Counted from the first letter of the stretch, positions 35,807-45,772 are shown. The stretch: 64,000 nt of DNA from Kocuria varians (GCF_006539885.1 NZ_BJNW01000015.1:1-64000), one strand, 5' to 3'. The notes: generated by a model not told the origin, from the sequence alone. A program made the numbers and translations.

Positions 35807-35812
35807 TACCCT
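35807..35812 (+). promoter_or_regulatory. -10 element of a predicted leaderless promoter for ftsK
   Basis: TACCCT ends exactly 6 bases before the ftsK ATG. The intervening GGGGGA touches the ATG, too close to act as a standard ribosome binding site. Confidence 0.5.
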
Positions 35813-35818
35813 GGGGGA

Positions 35819-38755
35819 ATGGCGTCACGAACTTCCCCCGCGCGCTCCACGAAGACCGCCACCCGGTCCTCGAAGTCGGCGGGTTCCCCCAAGAACGGCA
35901 AGAAGACCCCCTCCCGCACAACCTCCCAGGGCCCCTCCGCGGGCTCGCAGGCTCTGCACGGGATCGTGGGTGCCTGGTCGGGTGCCGGTCACGTGGTGGG
36001 TGCCGCGGTGCGCCGCGTGGGGACCGTGCGCACGGACATCGCCCCCGAGCAGCGCCGTGACGGCGGTGCGCTCGTGTGGCTCGTGCTCGCCGTGCTGATC
36101 GCCGCGGTCGAGTGGTGGAACCTGCGCGGCGTGGACCTCACGGCCGTGGCCGTTCCCGCCTCGTGGGTGCACTCCGTGGTGGGCGGCACCTTCGGCTTCA
36201 TGGCCCTCGTGCTGCCGCTGTTCTGCTTCTGCTTCGCCGTCCGGGTCTTCCGTCACCCGGAGGCCACCCAGGCGAACAACCGGATCGCCATCGCCCTGCT
36301 CGCACTGACCGTGGCCGGGTCGGGCACCGCGCACATTGCTGGCGGGGCACCGTCCCTGGGCGACGGCTTCGAGACGGTGTGGCGGGCCGGCGGTTTCGTC
36401 GGGTTCCTCGCCGCGGACCCGCTCTCCTCCCTCATCACCCCGTGGGGCGCGCTGGCCGTCTTCGTGGCGCTGGCCGTCCTTGCCCTGCTCGTCATGACGG
36501 CCACCCCCGTGGGGGAGATCGGCCCGCGGCTGCGCCTGCTCTACCGCCGACTCACCGGCCAGACCGAGCCGCGCACCACGGACCTCTCCGCGACCGAGCA
36601 CGACCGCTCCTACCTGGACCCCGTGCCCGCGGCCCGCTCCGGCAGGGGCGGGCGCGCGCGGCGTCGTCGTGAGCGGGAGGAACTCGACCGCTACGACGGC
36701 GACGAGGCCTTCGAGCGCGCCGTCGTGGACGAGGCCAACCGTCGCGAGGCGCAGGGCTCCGCCACCACCGTCTTCGACGTGGGCTCCGCGCCCGGCGGGT
36801 CCTCGCGCAAGGGGGGCTCCTCGAGCGCCCGCGCCGGTGACGTCCAGCCCGCGGGCCTGCAATCCACCGAGGCCGTGCCGGCCCCCGAGGCCGGACCGCG
36901 CCCGGGGGAGAAGCGGCCCACCAAGTCCCAGCGCGCGGCCCAGAAGCTGCGCGAGGAGCAGGGCATCACGCCGGCCGCGGACACGGCGGCGGCGTCGGAC
37001 GCCCCGGCGCTGGCCGCCCTCGACGACACCGTGGACGCGCGAGAGGCGGCGGGCGCCCGGACCCACACGCCCAGCACGCCCATCCCGGCACGCTCCGAGC
37101 AGCTGAAGCTGCAGGGCGACGTCGCCTACAGCCTTCCCCCCGTCGCGGACCTCGTGCAGGGCCCACCGGCCAAGGAGCGCTCCGAGGCCAACGACCAGGT
37201 GGTCGCCGCCCTGACCAACGTGCTGCAGCAGTTCAAGGTCGATGCCGAGGTCACCGGCTTCTCCCGCGGCCCCACGGTCACGCGCTACGAGATCGAGCTG
37301 GGATCCGGCACCAAGGTGGAGCGCGTCACGGCGCTGTCCAAGAACATCGCCTACGCCGTGGCGTCCGCGGACGTCCGGATCCTCTCGCCCATCCCCGGCA
37401 AGTCCGCCATCGGCATCGAGATCCCCAACACGGACCGCGAGACCGTGGCCCTGGGGGACGTGCTGCGCTCGCAGAAGGCCCGCGCGTCCGAGCACCCCAT
37501 GATCATGGGGGTGGGCAAAGACGTCGAGGGCGGCTTCGTGCTCGCGAACCTCGCCAAGATGCCGCACATGCTCGTGGCCGGAGCCACCGGTGCGGGCAAG
37601 TCCTCGTTCGTGAACTCGATGATCGTCTCGATCCTCATGCGCTCCACACCGGACGAGGTGCGCCTGGTCATGGTGGATCCCAAGCGCGTGGAGCTCACGG
37701 CGTACGAGGGCGTCCCGCACCTGATCACGCCCATCATCACGAACCCCAAGAAGGCCGCCGAGGCCCTGCAGTGGGTCGTGCGGGAGATGGACGCGCGCTA
37801 CGACGACCTCTCCCACTTCGGCTACAAGCACATCGACGACTTCAACAAGGCCGTGCGCAACGGCAAGGTGCAGCCGGAGCCGGGCTCCAAGCGGACTATC
37901 CGGCCCTACCCGTACCTTCTGGTGATCGTGGACGAGCTCGCGGACCTCATGATGGTCGCCCCGCGCGACGTCGAGGACGCGATCGTGCGCATCACCCAGC
38001 TCGCCCGTGCGGCCGGCATCCACCTGGTGCTCGCCACGCAGCGGCCCTCCGTGGACGTGGTCACCGGTCTGATCAAGGCCAACGTGCCGTCCCGCATGGC
38101 GTTCGCGACCTCCTCGGTCACGGACTCGCGCGTGGTCCTGGACCAGGCCGGGGCGGAGAAGCTGATCGGCCAGGGCGACGCCCTCTTCCTGCCCATGGGC
38201 GCGTCCAAGCCCATGCGCGTGCAGGGCGCGTGGGTCTCGGAGTCCGAGATCCACAAGGTCGTGGAGCACGTCAAGGCGCAGATGACCGTGGACTACCGGG
38301 ACGACGTCGTCCAGGAGGCTCCCAAGAAGACGATCGACGAGGACATCGGGGACGATCTCGACGTCCTGCTGCAGGCCGCCGAGCTCATCATCACCACGCA
38401 GTTCGGCTCCACGTCCATGCTGCAGCGCAAGCTGCGTGTGGGCTTCGCGAAGGCCGGGCGGCTCATGGACCTGCTGGAGTCGCGCGGCGTCGTCGGCGCG
38501 TCCGAGGGCTCGAAGGCCCGCGACGTGCTGGTGAAGCCGGACGACCTCGCGGCCACGCTCGCGCTGATCCGCGGCGAGGAGCCGCCCGCCGGTGCGAGCT
38601 CCGGACATGACGACGCCCCGGCAGACGCGGGTGCGGGCATGGGTTCGGTCGACTACGGCGAGGACCCCGTGGCGGCGTCGCTCGCGGACGTCGCCCACGA
38701 CTATCACGACGAGTCCGAGGAGTCAGAGGACGCATGGGAGTTGACGGGACGATGA
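35819..38755 (+). CDS. ftsK: DNA translocase FtsK
   Basis: Septum-located motor that clears chromosome ends at division. In 978 residues: a Ser/Lys/Thr-rich cytosolic start (1-45), four membrane helices (about 85-240), a disordered Ala/Glu/Pro linker (about 260-440), the translocase with Walker A GATGAGKSS (about 588-596) and Walker B LLVIVDELADL (about 699-709), and the DNA-reading winged-helix gamma domain at the end (about 855-910, TSMLQRKLRVGFAKAGRLMD). The stop overlaps pgsA by 4 bases. Confidence 0.96.
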   Translation: MASRTSPARSTKTATRSSKSAGSPKNGKKTPSRTTSQGPSAGSQALHGIVGAWSGAGHVVGAAVRRVGTVRTDIAPEQRRDGGALVWLVLAVLIAAVEWWNLRGVDLTAVAVPASWVHSVVGGTFGFMALVLPLFCFCFAVRVFRHPEATQANNRIAIALLALTVAGSGTAHIAGGAPSLGDGFETVWRAGGFVGFLAADPLSSLITPWGALAVFVALAVLALLVMTATPVGEIGPRLRLLYRRLTGQTEPRTTDLSATEHDRSYLDPVPAARSGRGGRARRRREREELDRYDGDEAFERAVVDEANRREAQGSATTVFDVGSAPGGSSRKGGSSSARAGDVQPAGLQSTEAVPAPEAGPRPGEKRPTKSQRAAQKLREEQGITPAADTAAASDAPALAALDDTVDAREAAGARTHTPSTPIPARSEQLKLQGDVAYSLPPVADLVQGPPAKERSEANDQVVAALTNVLQQFKVDAEVTGFSRGPTVTRYEIELGSGTKVERVTALSKNIAYAVASADVRILSPIPGKSAIGIEIPNTDRETVALGDVLRSQKARASEHPMIMGVGKDVEGGFVLANLAKMPHMLVAGATGAGKSSFVNSMIVSILMRSTPDEVRLVMVDPKRVELTAYEGVPHLITPIITNPKKAAEALQWVVREMDARYDDLSHFGYKHIDDFNKAVRNGKVQPEPGSKRTIRPYPYLLVIVDELADLMMVAPRDVEDAIVRITQLARAAGIHLVLATQRPSVDVVTGLIKANVPSRMAFATSSVTDSRVVLDQAGAEKLIGQGDALFLPMGASKPMRVQGAWVSESEIHKVVEHVKAQMTVDYRDDVVQEAPKKTIDEDIGDDLDVLLQAAELIITTQFGSTSMLQRKLRVGFAKAGRLMDLLESRGVVGASEGSKARDVLVKPDDLAATLALIRGEEPPAGASSGHDDAPADAGAGMGSVDYGEDPVAASLADVAHDYHDESEESEDAWELTGR

Positions 38756-39384
38756 GCACCAACCACGACGGCACCGGCCAGGGCGCGGACGCGCCCGCGG
38801 CCTCGAACTGGAACCTCCCCAACGCGCTGACCACGCTGCGCATCGTGATGGTGCCGTTCTTCGTCTGGTTCCTCGTGGCCGGCGGCACGTACGGCCAGGA
38901 CTCGATGGGCATGCGGTGGGCGGCGGTCGTGACGTTCGGCGCGGCCATGTTCACGGACAAGCTGGACGGGGACATCGCCCGCGCCCGCAACCTGATCACG
39001 AGCTTCGGCAAGATCGCGGATCCCATCGCGGACAAGCTCCTCACGGGTGCCGCGTTCGTGGTGCTCTCGATGCTCGGGGAGCTGTGGTGGTGGGTCACGA
39101 TCGTGATCCTGGTGCGCGAGTGGGGCATCACGCTGATGCGCTTCGTGGTGATCCGCTACGGCGTGATGGCCGCGTCCAAGGGCGGCAAGACGAAGACCGT
39201 CCTGCAGACCGCCGCGCTGATCGCGCTGGTCCTGCCGCTCGCACCCTTCGTGGGTCAGTGGTGGTTGTGGCTCGCGTGGCTGCTGACGGCGCTCGCGCTG
39301 ATCGCCACGGTGGTCACGGGCGTGGACTACGTCGTCAAGGCCGTGCAGCTGCGCAACCGTGCGCTGCGGGGCGAGGGCGCGTGA
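38752..39384 (+). CDS. pgsA: CDP-diacylglycerol-glycerol-3-phosphate 3-phosphatidyltransferase
   Basis: Makes phosphatidylglycerol phosphate, using the CDP-DAG made by CdsA. The 210-residue protein has the CDP-alcohol phosphotransferase motif spread over DKLDGDIARARN (about 68-79) and GKIADPIADK (about 85-94), plus about five membrane helices. I chose ATG 38752 in the ATGA overlap with ftsK; an ATG at 38734 would overlap more. The cinA gene overlaps its stop codon. Confidence 0.93.
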   Translation: MSTNHDGTGQGADAPAASNWNLPNALTTLRIVMVPFFVWFLVAGGTYGQDSMGMRWAAVVTFGAAMFTDKLDGDIARARNLITSFGKIADPIADKLLTGAAFVVLSMLGELWWWVTIVILVREWGITLMRFVVIRYGVMAASKGGKTKTVLQTAALIALVLPLAPFVGQWWLWLAWLLTALALIATVVTGVDYVVKAVQLRNRALRGEGA

Positions 39385-39902
39385 GCGCCGCTGGTTCCGC
39401 CCCCGCTGCCTCCGAGCCGCAGGGGTACGACGCCACGGCGCTCGTCCGTCTGGCCACGGACCTGGGCGTGACGGTCGGGACCGCGGAGTCCCTCACCGGG
39501 GGAGCCGTGGCCTCGCAGATCGTCACGGTGGCGGGGGCGTCGGGGTGCCTCGAAGGCGGCGTAGTGAGCTACTCGCACGCGGTCAAGAAACGTGTCCTGG
39601 GCGTGCCCGGTGACCTCCTGGAGCGCGTGAGCGCGGTGGACCCGGACGTCGCCCTGGCGATGGCCCGCGGGGCGCGCCGTGCCCTGGGCGTGGACTGGGC
39701 GGTGTCGACCACCGGCGTCGCCGGCCCGGAGCCGCACGACGGGCATCCCGTGGGGACCGTTTTCGTGGCGGTCAGCGGGCCCGGGGGAGAGGCCGTGGAG
39801 CACCTCACGCTCACGGGGGACCGGGCCGCCGTGCGGGAGGCGAGCGTGGCGCGCGCCATCGACATGTTGGCGACTCAAATCTCTTTCACAGCCAACGCCT
39901 AG
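39381..39902 (+). CDS. CinA C-terminal-domain protein (nicotinamide-nucleotide amidase type)
   Basis: A 173-residue stand-alone PncC/CinA_C domain. Such enzymes deamidate nicotinamide mononucleotide in NAD salvage. Family features: VGTAESLTGGAVASQI (about 32-47), VVSYSHAVKKRVLGV (about 62-76) and AVSTTGVAGPEPHDG HPVGTVFVAV region (about 113-137). The N-terminal MoCF-like domain of full CinA is absent, as in other actinomycetes. GTG start in a GTGA overlap with pgsA. In this order, upstream of a ClgR-like gene and recA, it matches other actinomycete genomes. Confidence 0.9.
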   Translation: MSAAGSAPAASEPQGYDATALVRLATDLGVTVGTAESLTGGAVASQIVTVAGASGCLEGGVVSYSHAVKKRVLGVPGDLLERVSAVDPDVALAMARGARRALGVDWAVSTTGVAGPEPHDGHPVGTVFVAVSGPGGEAVEHLTLTGDRAAVREASVARAIDMLATQISFTANA

Positions 39903-39962
39903 TGCTTTTCCCTCGGCCGCAGGGAACAATTGAACACGCAAGCACGTTATGCCAGTCAGAGC

Positions 39963-39983
39963 GTTGAGCCAGACGGGCTCAAC
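39963..39983. repeat. Inverted repeat before the ClgR-like gene
   Basis: GTTGAGCC at 39963-39970 and GGCTCAAC at 39976-39983 form an 8-bp inverted repeat with a 5-base spacer, in the 147-base gap between cinA and the regulator gene. It can be a cinA terminator hairpin or an operator for the regulator itself; no T run follows. Confidence 0.4.
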
Positions 39984-40049
39984 CGCTTCAGCCCCCCGCA
40001 GCCACCACGGTGCGGTAGGCCCCGTACGTACGAGGAGTAGGCAATTCAC

Positions 40050-40475
40050 ATGACGAAGCAACCCGTGTCTGTCAATGGTGTCGTCCGTTGGAAGGACGTG
40101 GGTATGGTCGATGAAGCTCACGCGGAGACCCACGAGATGAAGGTGGGCGTCCTGCGCCAGGAGATCGGAGAGGTGCTGCGCAACGTGCGCCAGCGTCAGG
40201 GGCGCACGCTGCGCGAGGTCTCGCACAGTGCCCGCGTGTCCCTGGGATACCTCAGCGAGGTCGAGCGCGGCCAGAAGGAAGCGTCCTCGGAGCTGCTGGC
40301 CTCGATCTGCACCGCCCTGGACATCCCGATGTCCCAGATGCTGCGCGAGGTCGCGGACCGGCTCGCCTACGCGGAAGGCAACTTCATCCCGGACACCGTT
40401 CCGTCGGAGATGACGGAGGAGTTCACCCGGGAGGTGCGCCAGCTGCGCGGAGGCAGTGCCGCGAACGCCCGCTGA
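40050..40475 (+). CDS. XRE-family regulator, ClgR/PopR-like
   Basis: A 141-residue DNA-binding protein. The helix-turn-helix domain covers about residues 36-95, with [20 protein letters not shown] (about 52-71) as the core and the [15 protein letters not shown] stretch after it. The position between cinA and recA and the sequence resemble ClgR, the activator of clp protease and DNA repair genes in actinomycetes; target genes are not shown here. AGGAG lies 12 bases before ATG 40050; an in-frame ATG at 40104 with GGAAGG upstream is an alternative start. The C-terminal tail is polar. Confidence 0.82.
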   Translation: MTKQPVSVNGVVRWKDVGMVDEAHAETHEMKVGVLRQEIGEVLRNVRQRQGRTLREVSHSARVSLGYLSEVERGQKEASSELLASICTALDIPMSQMLREVADRLAYAEGNFIPDTVPSEMTEEFTREVRQLRGGSAANAR

Positions 40476-40630
40476 GCGCCGCAGGGTGCGCCGCGGTGAC
40501 GCCGTCACCGGTCGCACCCACCACCCTGCCGATCCGCCGGGAGTGATGACCCGGACCCACCACGGGGAACGAGGATCGCGAGACGATCAGGTGCCGGACG
40601 TCGCGACGCAGCGGCACCGGCAACGAGAGG

Positions 40631-40656
40631 ACGGACCCGCCCCAGGGCGGGTCCGT
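40631..40656 (+). terminator. Terminator between the ClgR-like gene and DUF3046
   Basis: An 11-pair perfect stem (40631-40641 with 40646-40656) with a 4-base loop, running into TTT. It lies 156 bases after the regulator and 36 bases before the DUF3046 start. The rest of this 216-base gap shows nothing recognisable. Confidence 0.7.
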
Positions 40657-40691
40657 TTCACGTCCGGCACCGTGAGAAGGAGATGACGACC

Positions 40692-40913
40692 ATGCGAGTG
40701 AGCGCGTTCTGGGACCTGATGTCCCACGAGTTCGGCTCGGCCTACTGCCGGGTGCTGGCCAGGGACCTGGTGGTCTCCGAGCTGGGAGACCGGACGGCGA
40801 GACAGGCGCTCGAGGCGGGGGAGGACCCCAAGACCGTGTGGTTCGCGGTGTGCCGGGCGCAGGAGGTGCCGGAGTCGCGCTGGTGGGGACCGGACCAGCC
40901 ACCGAGGAACTGA
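40692..40913 (+). CDS. DUF3046 protein
   Basis: A 73-residue protein of unknown function that is found just upstream of recA in many actinomycetes. Family features: MRVSAFWDLMSHEFG at the start, ARDLVVSELGDRTARQALEAG (about 25-45) and DPKTVWFAVCRAQEVPES (about 47-64). I place the start at ATG 40692, 9 bases after AAGGAG; the ATG at 40683 is too close to that site. Confidence 0.85.
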   Translation: MRVSAFWDLMSHEFGSAYCRVLARDLVVSELGDRTARQALEAGEDPKTVWFAVCRAQEVPESRWWGPDQPPRN

Positions 40914-41075
40914 GGCCGGCGCCGGCGGACAGCGCGCCTCCTGCGTGCGGCGGGCCTCGCGTCTGCGAGGCGCCTCGGGTGAGCGGCGTGCCTCCGACGT
41001 GCGGGTGTCGACGGCGCGCCGTCGGACGGTGCCTGCCGTGGGCCCGGCGGCGGGTCGAGGTGCACGCATCCGGGT

Positions 41076-41091
41076 TCGAAGGTATATTCGA
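41076..41091. promoter_or_regulatory. LexA box (SOS operator) of recA
   Basis: TCGAAGGTATATTCGA matches the actinobacterial SOS form TCGAAC-N4-GTTCGA at all but two positions, and the outer 18 bases are TTCGAA...TTCGAA. A TATATT -10 hexamer (41083-41088) lies inside it, so LexA binding would block the promoter. The remaining 298-base gap before recA holds a small hairpin (about 41119-41139) and otherwise nothing I recognise. Confidence 0.75.
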
Positions 41092-41211
41092 ATCCGATCA
41101 CACGTGCTCCACACCCCGGCCGACCCCTTATGGGTGTCGGACCCCCCTCATATCGTGGACCGCGACGACATCATCAGGGCCTCACCGGCCCCCGAGAACT
41201 AGAGGTGAAAC

Positions 41212-42357
41212 ATGGCAGCCAAGTCCAAGGGCGCACCCGCACCCTCTCAGGTGGCCGGCTCCGATCGGCAGAAGGCACTCGACACGGTGCTCTCCCAGAT
41301 CGACAAGAACTACGGCAAGGGCTCGGTCATGCGGCTGGGCGACCGTCCCGCCACCAGGATCGAGACGATCCCCACCGGCTCCATCGCGCTGGACGTCGCG
41401 CTGGGCATCGGCGGTTTCCCCCGCGGCCGCGTGGTCGAGATCTACGGCCCGGAGTCCTCGGGTAAGACCACCGTGGCGCTGCACGCCGTGGCGAGCGTTC
41501 AGAAGGCCGGCGGCATCGCGGCGTTCATCGACGCCGAGCACGCCCTGGACCCGGCCTACGCGGAGAAGCTCGGCGTGGACACGGACAACCTCCTGGTCTC
41601 CCAGCCGGACACCGGTGAGCAGGCGCTCGAGATCATGGACATGCTGGTGGGCTCCGGCTCCATTGACATCATCGTCATCGACTCCGTGGCGGCCCTGGTG
41701 CCCAAGGCGGAGATCGAGGGCGAGATGGGTGACAGCCACGTGGGCCTGCAGGCGCGACTCATGTCCCAGGCGCTGCGCAAGATCACGGGCCGGCTGTCCC
41801 ACACGAACACCACCGCCATCTTCATCAACCAGCTGCGCGAGAAGATCGGCGTGTTCTTCGGCTCCCCGGAGACCACCACGGGCGGCAAGGCGCTGAAGTT
41901 CTACGCCTCGGTCCGCGTGGACGTTCGCCGCATCGAGACCCTCAAGGACGGCGCCAACCCCGTGGGCAACCGCACCCGCGCGAAGATCGTGAAGAACAAG
42001 ATGGCCCCGCCCTTCAAGCAGGCGGAGTTCGACATCCTCTACGGCCAGGGCATCTCCATCGAGGGCGGCCTGATCGACATGGGCGTGGAGCACGGCATCG
42101 TCAAGAAGTCCGGTGCGTGGTTCACCTACGAGGGGGACCAGCTGGGACAGGGCAAGGAGAACTCCCGGCGCTTCCTCAAGGACAACCCCGAGCTGGCACA
42201 GGAGATCGAGCGGAAGATCCTGGTGAAGCTCGGCATCAGCGAGGACCCGGACGAGGGCTCCCAGGATGCCGAGGGGCTGGACGGCGCCGGCCAGGACGTG
42301 GATCCGGACGCCGCCTTCGCGCCCCGCACGGACGACTCCGAGCTGCCCGCCTTCTGA
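41212..42357 (+). CDS. recA: Recombinase RecA
   Basis: Strand-exchange protein and co-protease that triggers LexA cleavage. The 381-residue protein has Walker [10 protein letters not shown] (about 79-87), Walker B region [19 protein letters not shown] (about 152-170), DNA loops L1 ([16 protein letters not shown]) and L2 ([18 protein letters not shown]), and an acidic C-terminal tail. Start ATG 41212 with AGAGGTGAAAC upstream. recX follows after 17 bases. The LexA box upstream predicts SOS induction. Confidence 0.98.
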   Translation: MAAKSKGAPAPSQVAGSDRQKALDTVLSQIDKNYGKGSVMRLGDRPATRIETIPTGSIALDVALGIGGFPRGRVVEIYGPESSGKTTVALHAVASVQKAGGIAAFIDAEHALDPAYAEKLGVDTDNLLVSQPDTGEQALEIMDMLVGSGSIDIIVIDSVAALVPKAEIEGEMGDSHVGLQARLMSQALRKITGRLSHTNTTAIFINQLREKIGVFFGSPETTTGGKALKFYASVRVDVRRIETLKDGANPVGNRTRAKIVKNKMAPPFKQAEFDILYGQGISIEGGLIDMGVEHGIVKKSGAWFTYEGDQLGQGKENSRRFLKDNPELAQEIERKILVKLGISEDPDEGSQDAEGLDGAGQDVDPDAAFAPRTDDSELPAF

Positions 42358-42374
42358 GGTGAGGGGACACACCC

Positions 42375-43097
42375 ATGAGTGACTCGTCCCAGTACGCCCG
42401 GCGGCGCCGCCGGGGCTCGGCTTCGCGCCGGGGCTCGGCGGCGCCGTCCGCGCACCAGGAGGCCTCGGAGGCGGTCGACGGTCCAGATGAAGGATCAGGC
42501 GAGGGGTCGGGCAACGGACCGGGCACGGGTCGCCGTGGTGGACACGGTGGCCAGGACGCCGATCCGCGAGAGGCGGCCCGTGCCATCGTCCTGCGCCAGC
42601 TGACGGCGTCCGCCAAGTCACGGCGGCAGCTCGAGGACAAGCTCGCGGACCGTGACATTCCCGAGGACGTCGCCCGGGAGGTGCTGGACCGTTTCGAAGA
42701 TGTCAACCTCGTGGACGACCGCGCGTTCGCCGCCATGTTCGTCCGCTCCCGGGCCGAGACCCGCAGGCTCTCGCGGTCGGCCCTGCGCCGTGAGCTGTCC
42801 ACCCGGGGCATCACCGGGGAGATCGCCGAGGAGGCCCTGGAGCAGCGCTCGGACGAGGACGAGCTGCAGGACGCCCACGAACTCGTGCGCAAGAAGCTGC
42901 CCGCCACGGTGGACCCTGCTGATCGCAAGGAGCACGAAAGGCTCACGCGCAAGCTCGTGAGCATGCTCGGACGCAAGGGCTACCCGCCCGGGCTCGCGTT
43001 CGGCGTCGTCAAGGAGGAACTTGCCACGGTCACCGCCGTGACGGGCGAGGACGACCGGCCGGACCTGGACGGCGCCGAGGTCTGGGACACCCCGTGA
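42375..43097 (+). CDS. recX: Regulatory protein RecX
   Basis: Inhibits RecA filaments. The 240-residue protein has an extra disordered N-terminus (about 1-60, Gly/Ser/Arg-rich) before three helical RecX repeats: AIVLRQLTASAKSRRQLEDKL region (about 72-92), FEDVNLVDDRAFAAMFVRSR (about 109-128), LRRELSTRGITGEIAEEAL (about 137-155), with a last repeat around RKLVSMLGRKGYPPGLAF (about 194-211). Start ATG 42375 with GAGGTGAGGGG upstream. Confidence 0.92.
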   Translation: MSDSSQYARRRRRGSASRRGSAAPSAHQEASEAVDGPDEGSGEGSGNGPGTGRRGGHGGQDADPREAARAIVLRQLTASAKSRRQLEDKLADRDIPEDVAREVLDRFEDVNLVDDRAFAAMFVRSRAETRRLSRSALRRELSTRGITGEIAEEALEQRSDEDELQDAHELVRKKLPATVDPADRKEHERLTRKLVSMLGRKGYPPGLAFGVVKEELATVTAVTGEDDRPDLDGAEVWDTP

Positions 43098-43246
43098 TGG
43101 TGGCTGGCCGCTGCATCGGCCTGGACACCGGATGCCACGCACTGGTTTCGCGGCTCGGTGCTCACGCCCGACCGGACCCGCCGGCGTCGCCTGCCCCGCC
43201 CGAGAAGTGCCCCGGCACAGGGGGCTCGAGAATTTGACCCCCTCCC

Positions 43247-43252
43247 TAAAAT
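43247..43252 (+). promoter_or_regulatory. -10 element of a predicted leaderless promoter for miaB
   Basis: TAAAAT ends 6 bases before GTG 43259. The 161-base recX-miaB gap contains no other recognisable element. Confidence 0.55.
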
Positions 43253-43258
43253 GATGAG

Positions 43259-44788
43259 GTGACCCAGATGCCCCGGCCCGTTCAGCCGCAGCCGCTCCAG
43301 ACCCCGGCCCTCGACGCGCGGGAGACCGCCCCGGCCTACGAGGTGCGGACGCTGGGATGCCAGATGAACGCCCACGACTCCGAGCGCATCACCGGCCTGC
43401 TCGAGAGCGCGGGCTACGTCCCGGCGGTGGACCGAGACCCCGATCTCGTGGTCTTCAACACCTGCGCCGTGCGGGAGAACGCGGACAACAAGCTCTACGG
43501 CCAGCTGGGGCAGCTCGCGCCGGTCAAACGCCGCAACGAACGGCTGCAGATCGCGGTCGGTGGCTGCCTCGCGCAGAAGGACCGCGCCACCATCGTGGAC
43601 CGGGCGCCGTGGGTGGACGTCGTCTTCGGGACGTACAACATCGGGTCCCTCCCAGTCCTGCTGGAGCGCGCCCGGCACAACGAACGGGCCCAGGTGGAGA
43701 TCCTCGAGGCGCTCGAGACCTTCCCCTCGGCACTGCCCACCAAGCGCGAGCAGGCCTACGCGGGGTGGGTGTCCATCTCGGTGGGGTGCAACAACACGTG
43801 CACGTTCTGCATCGTGCCGCAGCTGCGCGGCAAAGAGAAGGACCGCCGCCCCGGGGACATACTCGCGGAGGTGCAGGCGCTCGTGGACTCCGGCGCGGTC
43901 GAGGTCACCCTGCTGGGCCAGAACGTGAACTCGTACGGTGTGGAGTTCGGCGACCGCGGGGCGTTCGCCAAGCTGCTGCGCGCGTGCGGGGAGATCGAGG
44001 GCCTCGAACGGGTGCGCTTCACGAGCCCCCACCCCGCGGCCTTCACGGACGACGTGATCGACGCGATGGCGGAAACCCCCAACGTCATGCCCCAGCTCCA
44101 CATGCCCCTGCAGTCCGGCTCGGACCGCATCCTGAAGGACATGCGCCGTTCCTACCGCTCCAAGAAGTTCCTGGGGATCCTGGACCGGGTGCGCGAGCGC
44201 ATCCCCGGTGCGGCGATCACCACGGACATCATCGTGGGCTTCCCCGGTGAGACGGAGCAGGACTTTCAGGACACCCTGGACGTCGTGGCTGCTTCGGAGT
44301 TCTCCTCGGCCTTCACCTTCCAGTACTCGGTCCGTCCGGGAACGCCCGCGGGGGAGATGGCGGACCAGGTCCCGGCGGCCGTGGTGCAGGAACGCTTCGA
44401 GCGGCTGACCGCGCTGCAGGACGAGATTAGTGCGCGGCTGAACCGGGATCTGGTGGGTTCCTCGGCAGAGGTCCTCGTCAGCGCCCAGTCAGGCCGGAAA
44501 GCCGAGTCCACCCACCGGTTGAGCGGGCGGGGCCGGGACCAGCGTCTGGTGCACTTCAGCGTGCCGGACGGCGCGCCGCAGCCGCGACCCGGCGACGTCG
44601 TCACCGTTCCCGTCACCGGCGCGGCGGCCTACCACCTGCTGGCGGACCCCGCGGACGTCTCGCAGTACACGCTGCGGCGCACGCGCGGCGGGGACGCGTG
44701 GGAGGCGGCGCAGGCGGAGTCCTGCGGCGTGCCCTCCGGTGCGCCCGGCACGGTGGGGCTCGGGATGCCCGCCCTGCGGAGGCCCTGA
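43259..44788 (+). CDS. miaB: tRNA-2-methylthio-N6-dimethylallyladenosine synthase
   Basis: Radical-SAM enzyme that thiomethylates A37 after MiaA has prenylated it. In 509 residues: first cluster cysteines in TLGCQMN (about 33-39), NTCAVREN (about 67-74) and GGCLAQ (about 101-106); radical-SAM CxxxCxxC in GCNNTCTFC (about 176-184); TRAM domain near 390-460. GTG 43259 sits 6 bases after the -10 hexamer TAAAAT; ATG 43268 with GAGGTGA upstream is an alternative start that would lose three residues. Confidence 0.94.
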   Translation: MTQMPRPVQPQPLQTPALDARETAPAYEVRTLGCQMNAHDSERITGLLESAGYVPAVDRDPDLVVFNTCAVRENADNKLYGQLGQLAPVKRRNERLQIAVGGCLAQKDRATIVDRAPWVDVVFGTYNIGSLPVLLERARHNERAQVEILEALETFPSALPTKREQAYAGWVSISVGCNNTCTFCIVPQLRGKEKDRRPGDILAEVQALVDSGAVEVTLLGQNVNSYGVEFGDRGAFAKLLRACGEIEGLERVRFTSPHPAAFTDDVIDAMAETPNVMPQLHMPLQSGSDRILKDMRRSYRSKKFLGILDRVRERIPGAAITTDIIVGFPGETEQDFQDTLDVVAASEFSSAFTFQYSVRPGTPAGEMADQVPAAVVQERFERLTALQDEISARLNRDLVGSSAEVLVSAQSGRKAESTHRLSGRGRDQRLVHFSVPDGAPQPRPGDVVTVPVTGAAAYHLLADPADVSQYTLRRTRGGDAWEAAQAESCGVPSGAPGTVGLGMPALRRP

Positions 44789-44791
44789 GCC

Positions 44792-45772
44792 GTGACCACA
44801 ACCGGGCAGCCAGCGCGCCACGGGCAGGGCGGGAAGGCCGCACCCGTCGTCGCCGTCGTCGGTGCCACGGGCACGGGGAAGTCGGACCTCGGAATCGCAC
44901 TGGCGCAGCGGCTGAACGGTGAGGTCGTCAACGCGGACGCCCTGCAGCTCTACCGGGGGATGGACATCGGCACGGCCAAGCTGCCGCCCGAGGAGCGGGG
45001 CGGGGTGGCGCACCACCTGCTCGACGTCCTCGACATCCACGAGGAGGCCTCCGTCGCGGCCTTCCAGGCCGAGGCTCGCCGCATCATGGACGAGATCTCA
45101 GCCCGCGGCCGGGTGCCGATCCTCGTGGGTGGTTCGGGCCTCTACGTGCGCGCCGCGCTGGACGACATCGAGTTCCCCGGCACCGACCCGCAGATCCGGG
45201 CCCGGCTCGAGAGCGAGCTTGCCGGGGGTGGCCGCGGACGGCTGCTGGAACGGCTCGCCGCCGTGGACCCGGAGTCCGCCGCGCGGGTCAAGGACGATCG
45301 CCGGCTCGTGCGCGCACTGGAGGTTCACGAACTCACCGGACGCCCGTTCACGGCGTTCATGCCCCGGCGTCGTCACGTGCGCCCGACCGTGCAGCTCGGG
45401 CTCGCGATGGACCGCGAGACGCTCAACGACCGGCTCGCCCGGCGCGTGGACCTGATGCTCGAGCGTGGCTGGCTCGACGAGGTGCGCGACCTCGCGGCCA
45501 CCGGGCTGCGGGAGAGCCCCACGGCAGGCAAGGCCCTGGGGTATCCCCAGCTGCTCGCCGTACTGGACGGGGCCATGGACTTCGCCACCGCCCGGGAGGA
45601 CACCGTGGTTGCCACGCGGCGGTTCACCAAGCGCCAGCGCACGTGGTTCGGGGCGGACCCCCGGGTGCACTGGCTCGACGCCCTGGACCCGGCGGGACCG
45701 GAGCACATGGTCGAGCGCGCACTCGACGTCGTCCGCGCTCAGTATGATGACGGCCATGACCGAATCGACTGA
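44792..45772 (+). CDS. miaA: tRNA dimethylallyltransferase
   Basis: Adds the isopentenyl group to A37 of tRNAs reading UNN codons, making the MiaB substrate and consuming DMAPP from the MEP pathway. The 326-residue protein has the P-loop [10 protein letters not shown] (about 24-33), [17 protein letters not shown] (about 47-63), [11 protein letters not shown] (about 111-121) and KRQRTWF (about 279-285). GTG start 3 bases after miaB; its end overlaps dapF by 17 bases. Confidence 0.95.
   Translation: MTTTGQPARHGQGGKAAPVVAVVGATGTGKSDLGIALAQRLNGEVVNADALQLYRGMDIGTAKLPPEERGGVAHHLLDVLDIHEEASVAAFQAEARRIMDEISARGRVPILVGGSGLYVRAALDDIEFPGTDPQIRARLESELAGGGRGRLLERLAAVDPESAARVKDDRRLVRALEVHELTGRPFTAFMPRRRHVRPTVQLGLAMDRETLNDRLARRVDLMLERGWLDEVRDLAATGLRESPTAGKALGYPQLLAVLDGAMDFATAREDTVVATRRFTKRQRTWFGADPRVHWLDALDPAGPEHMVERALDVVRAQYDDGHDRID
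45743..45748 (+). promoter_or_regulatory. -10 element of a predicted leaderless promoter for dapF
   Basis: TATGAT ends 7 bases before ATG 45756 and lies inside the end of miaA. The consensus-like hexamer and absent ribosome binding site point to leaderless expression. Confidence 0.5.

Noticed and set aside
33342-38707. Open frames of 860 and 960 codons on the - strand opposite dapA-rnj and ftsK.
   Set aside because: They mirror strongly conserved genes, have shadow-type composition and no conserved motif.
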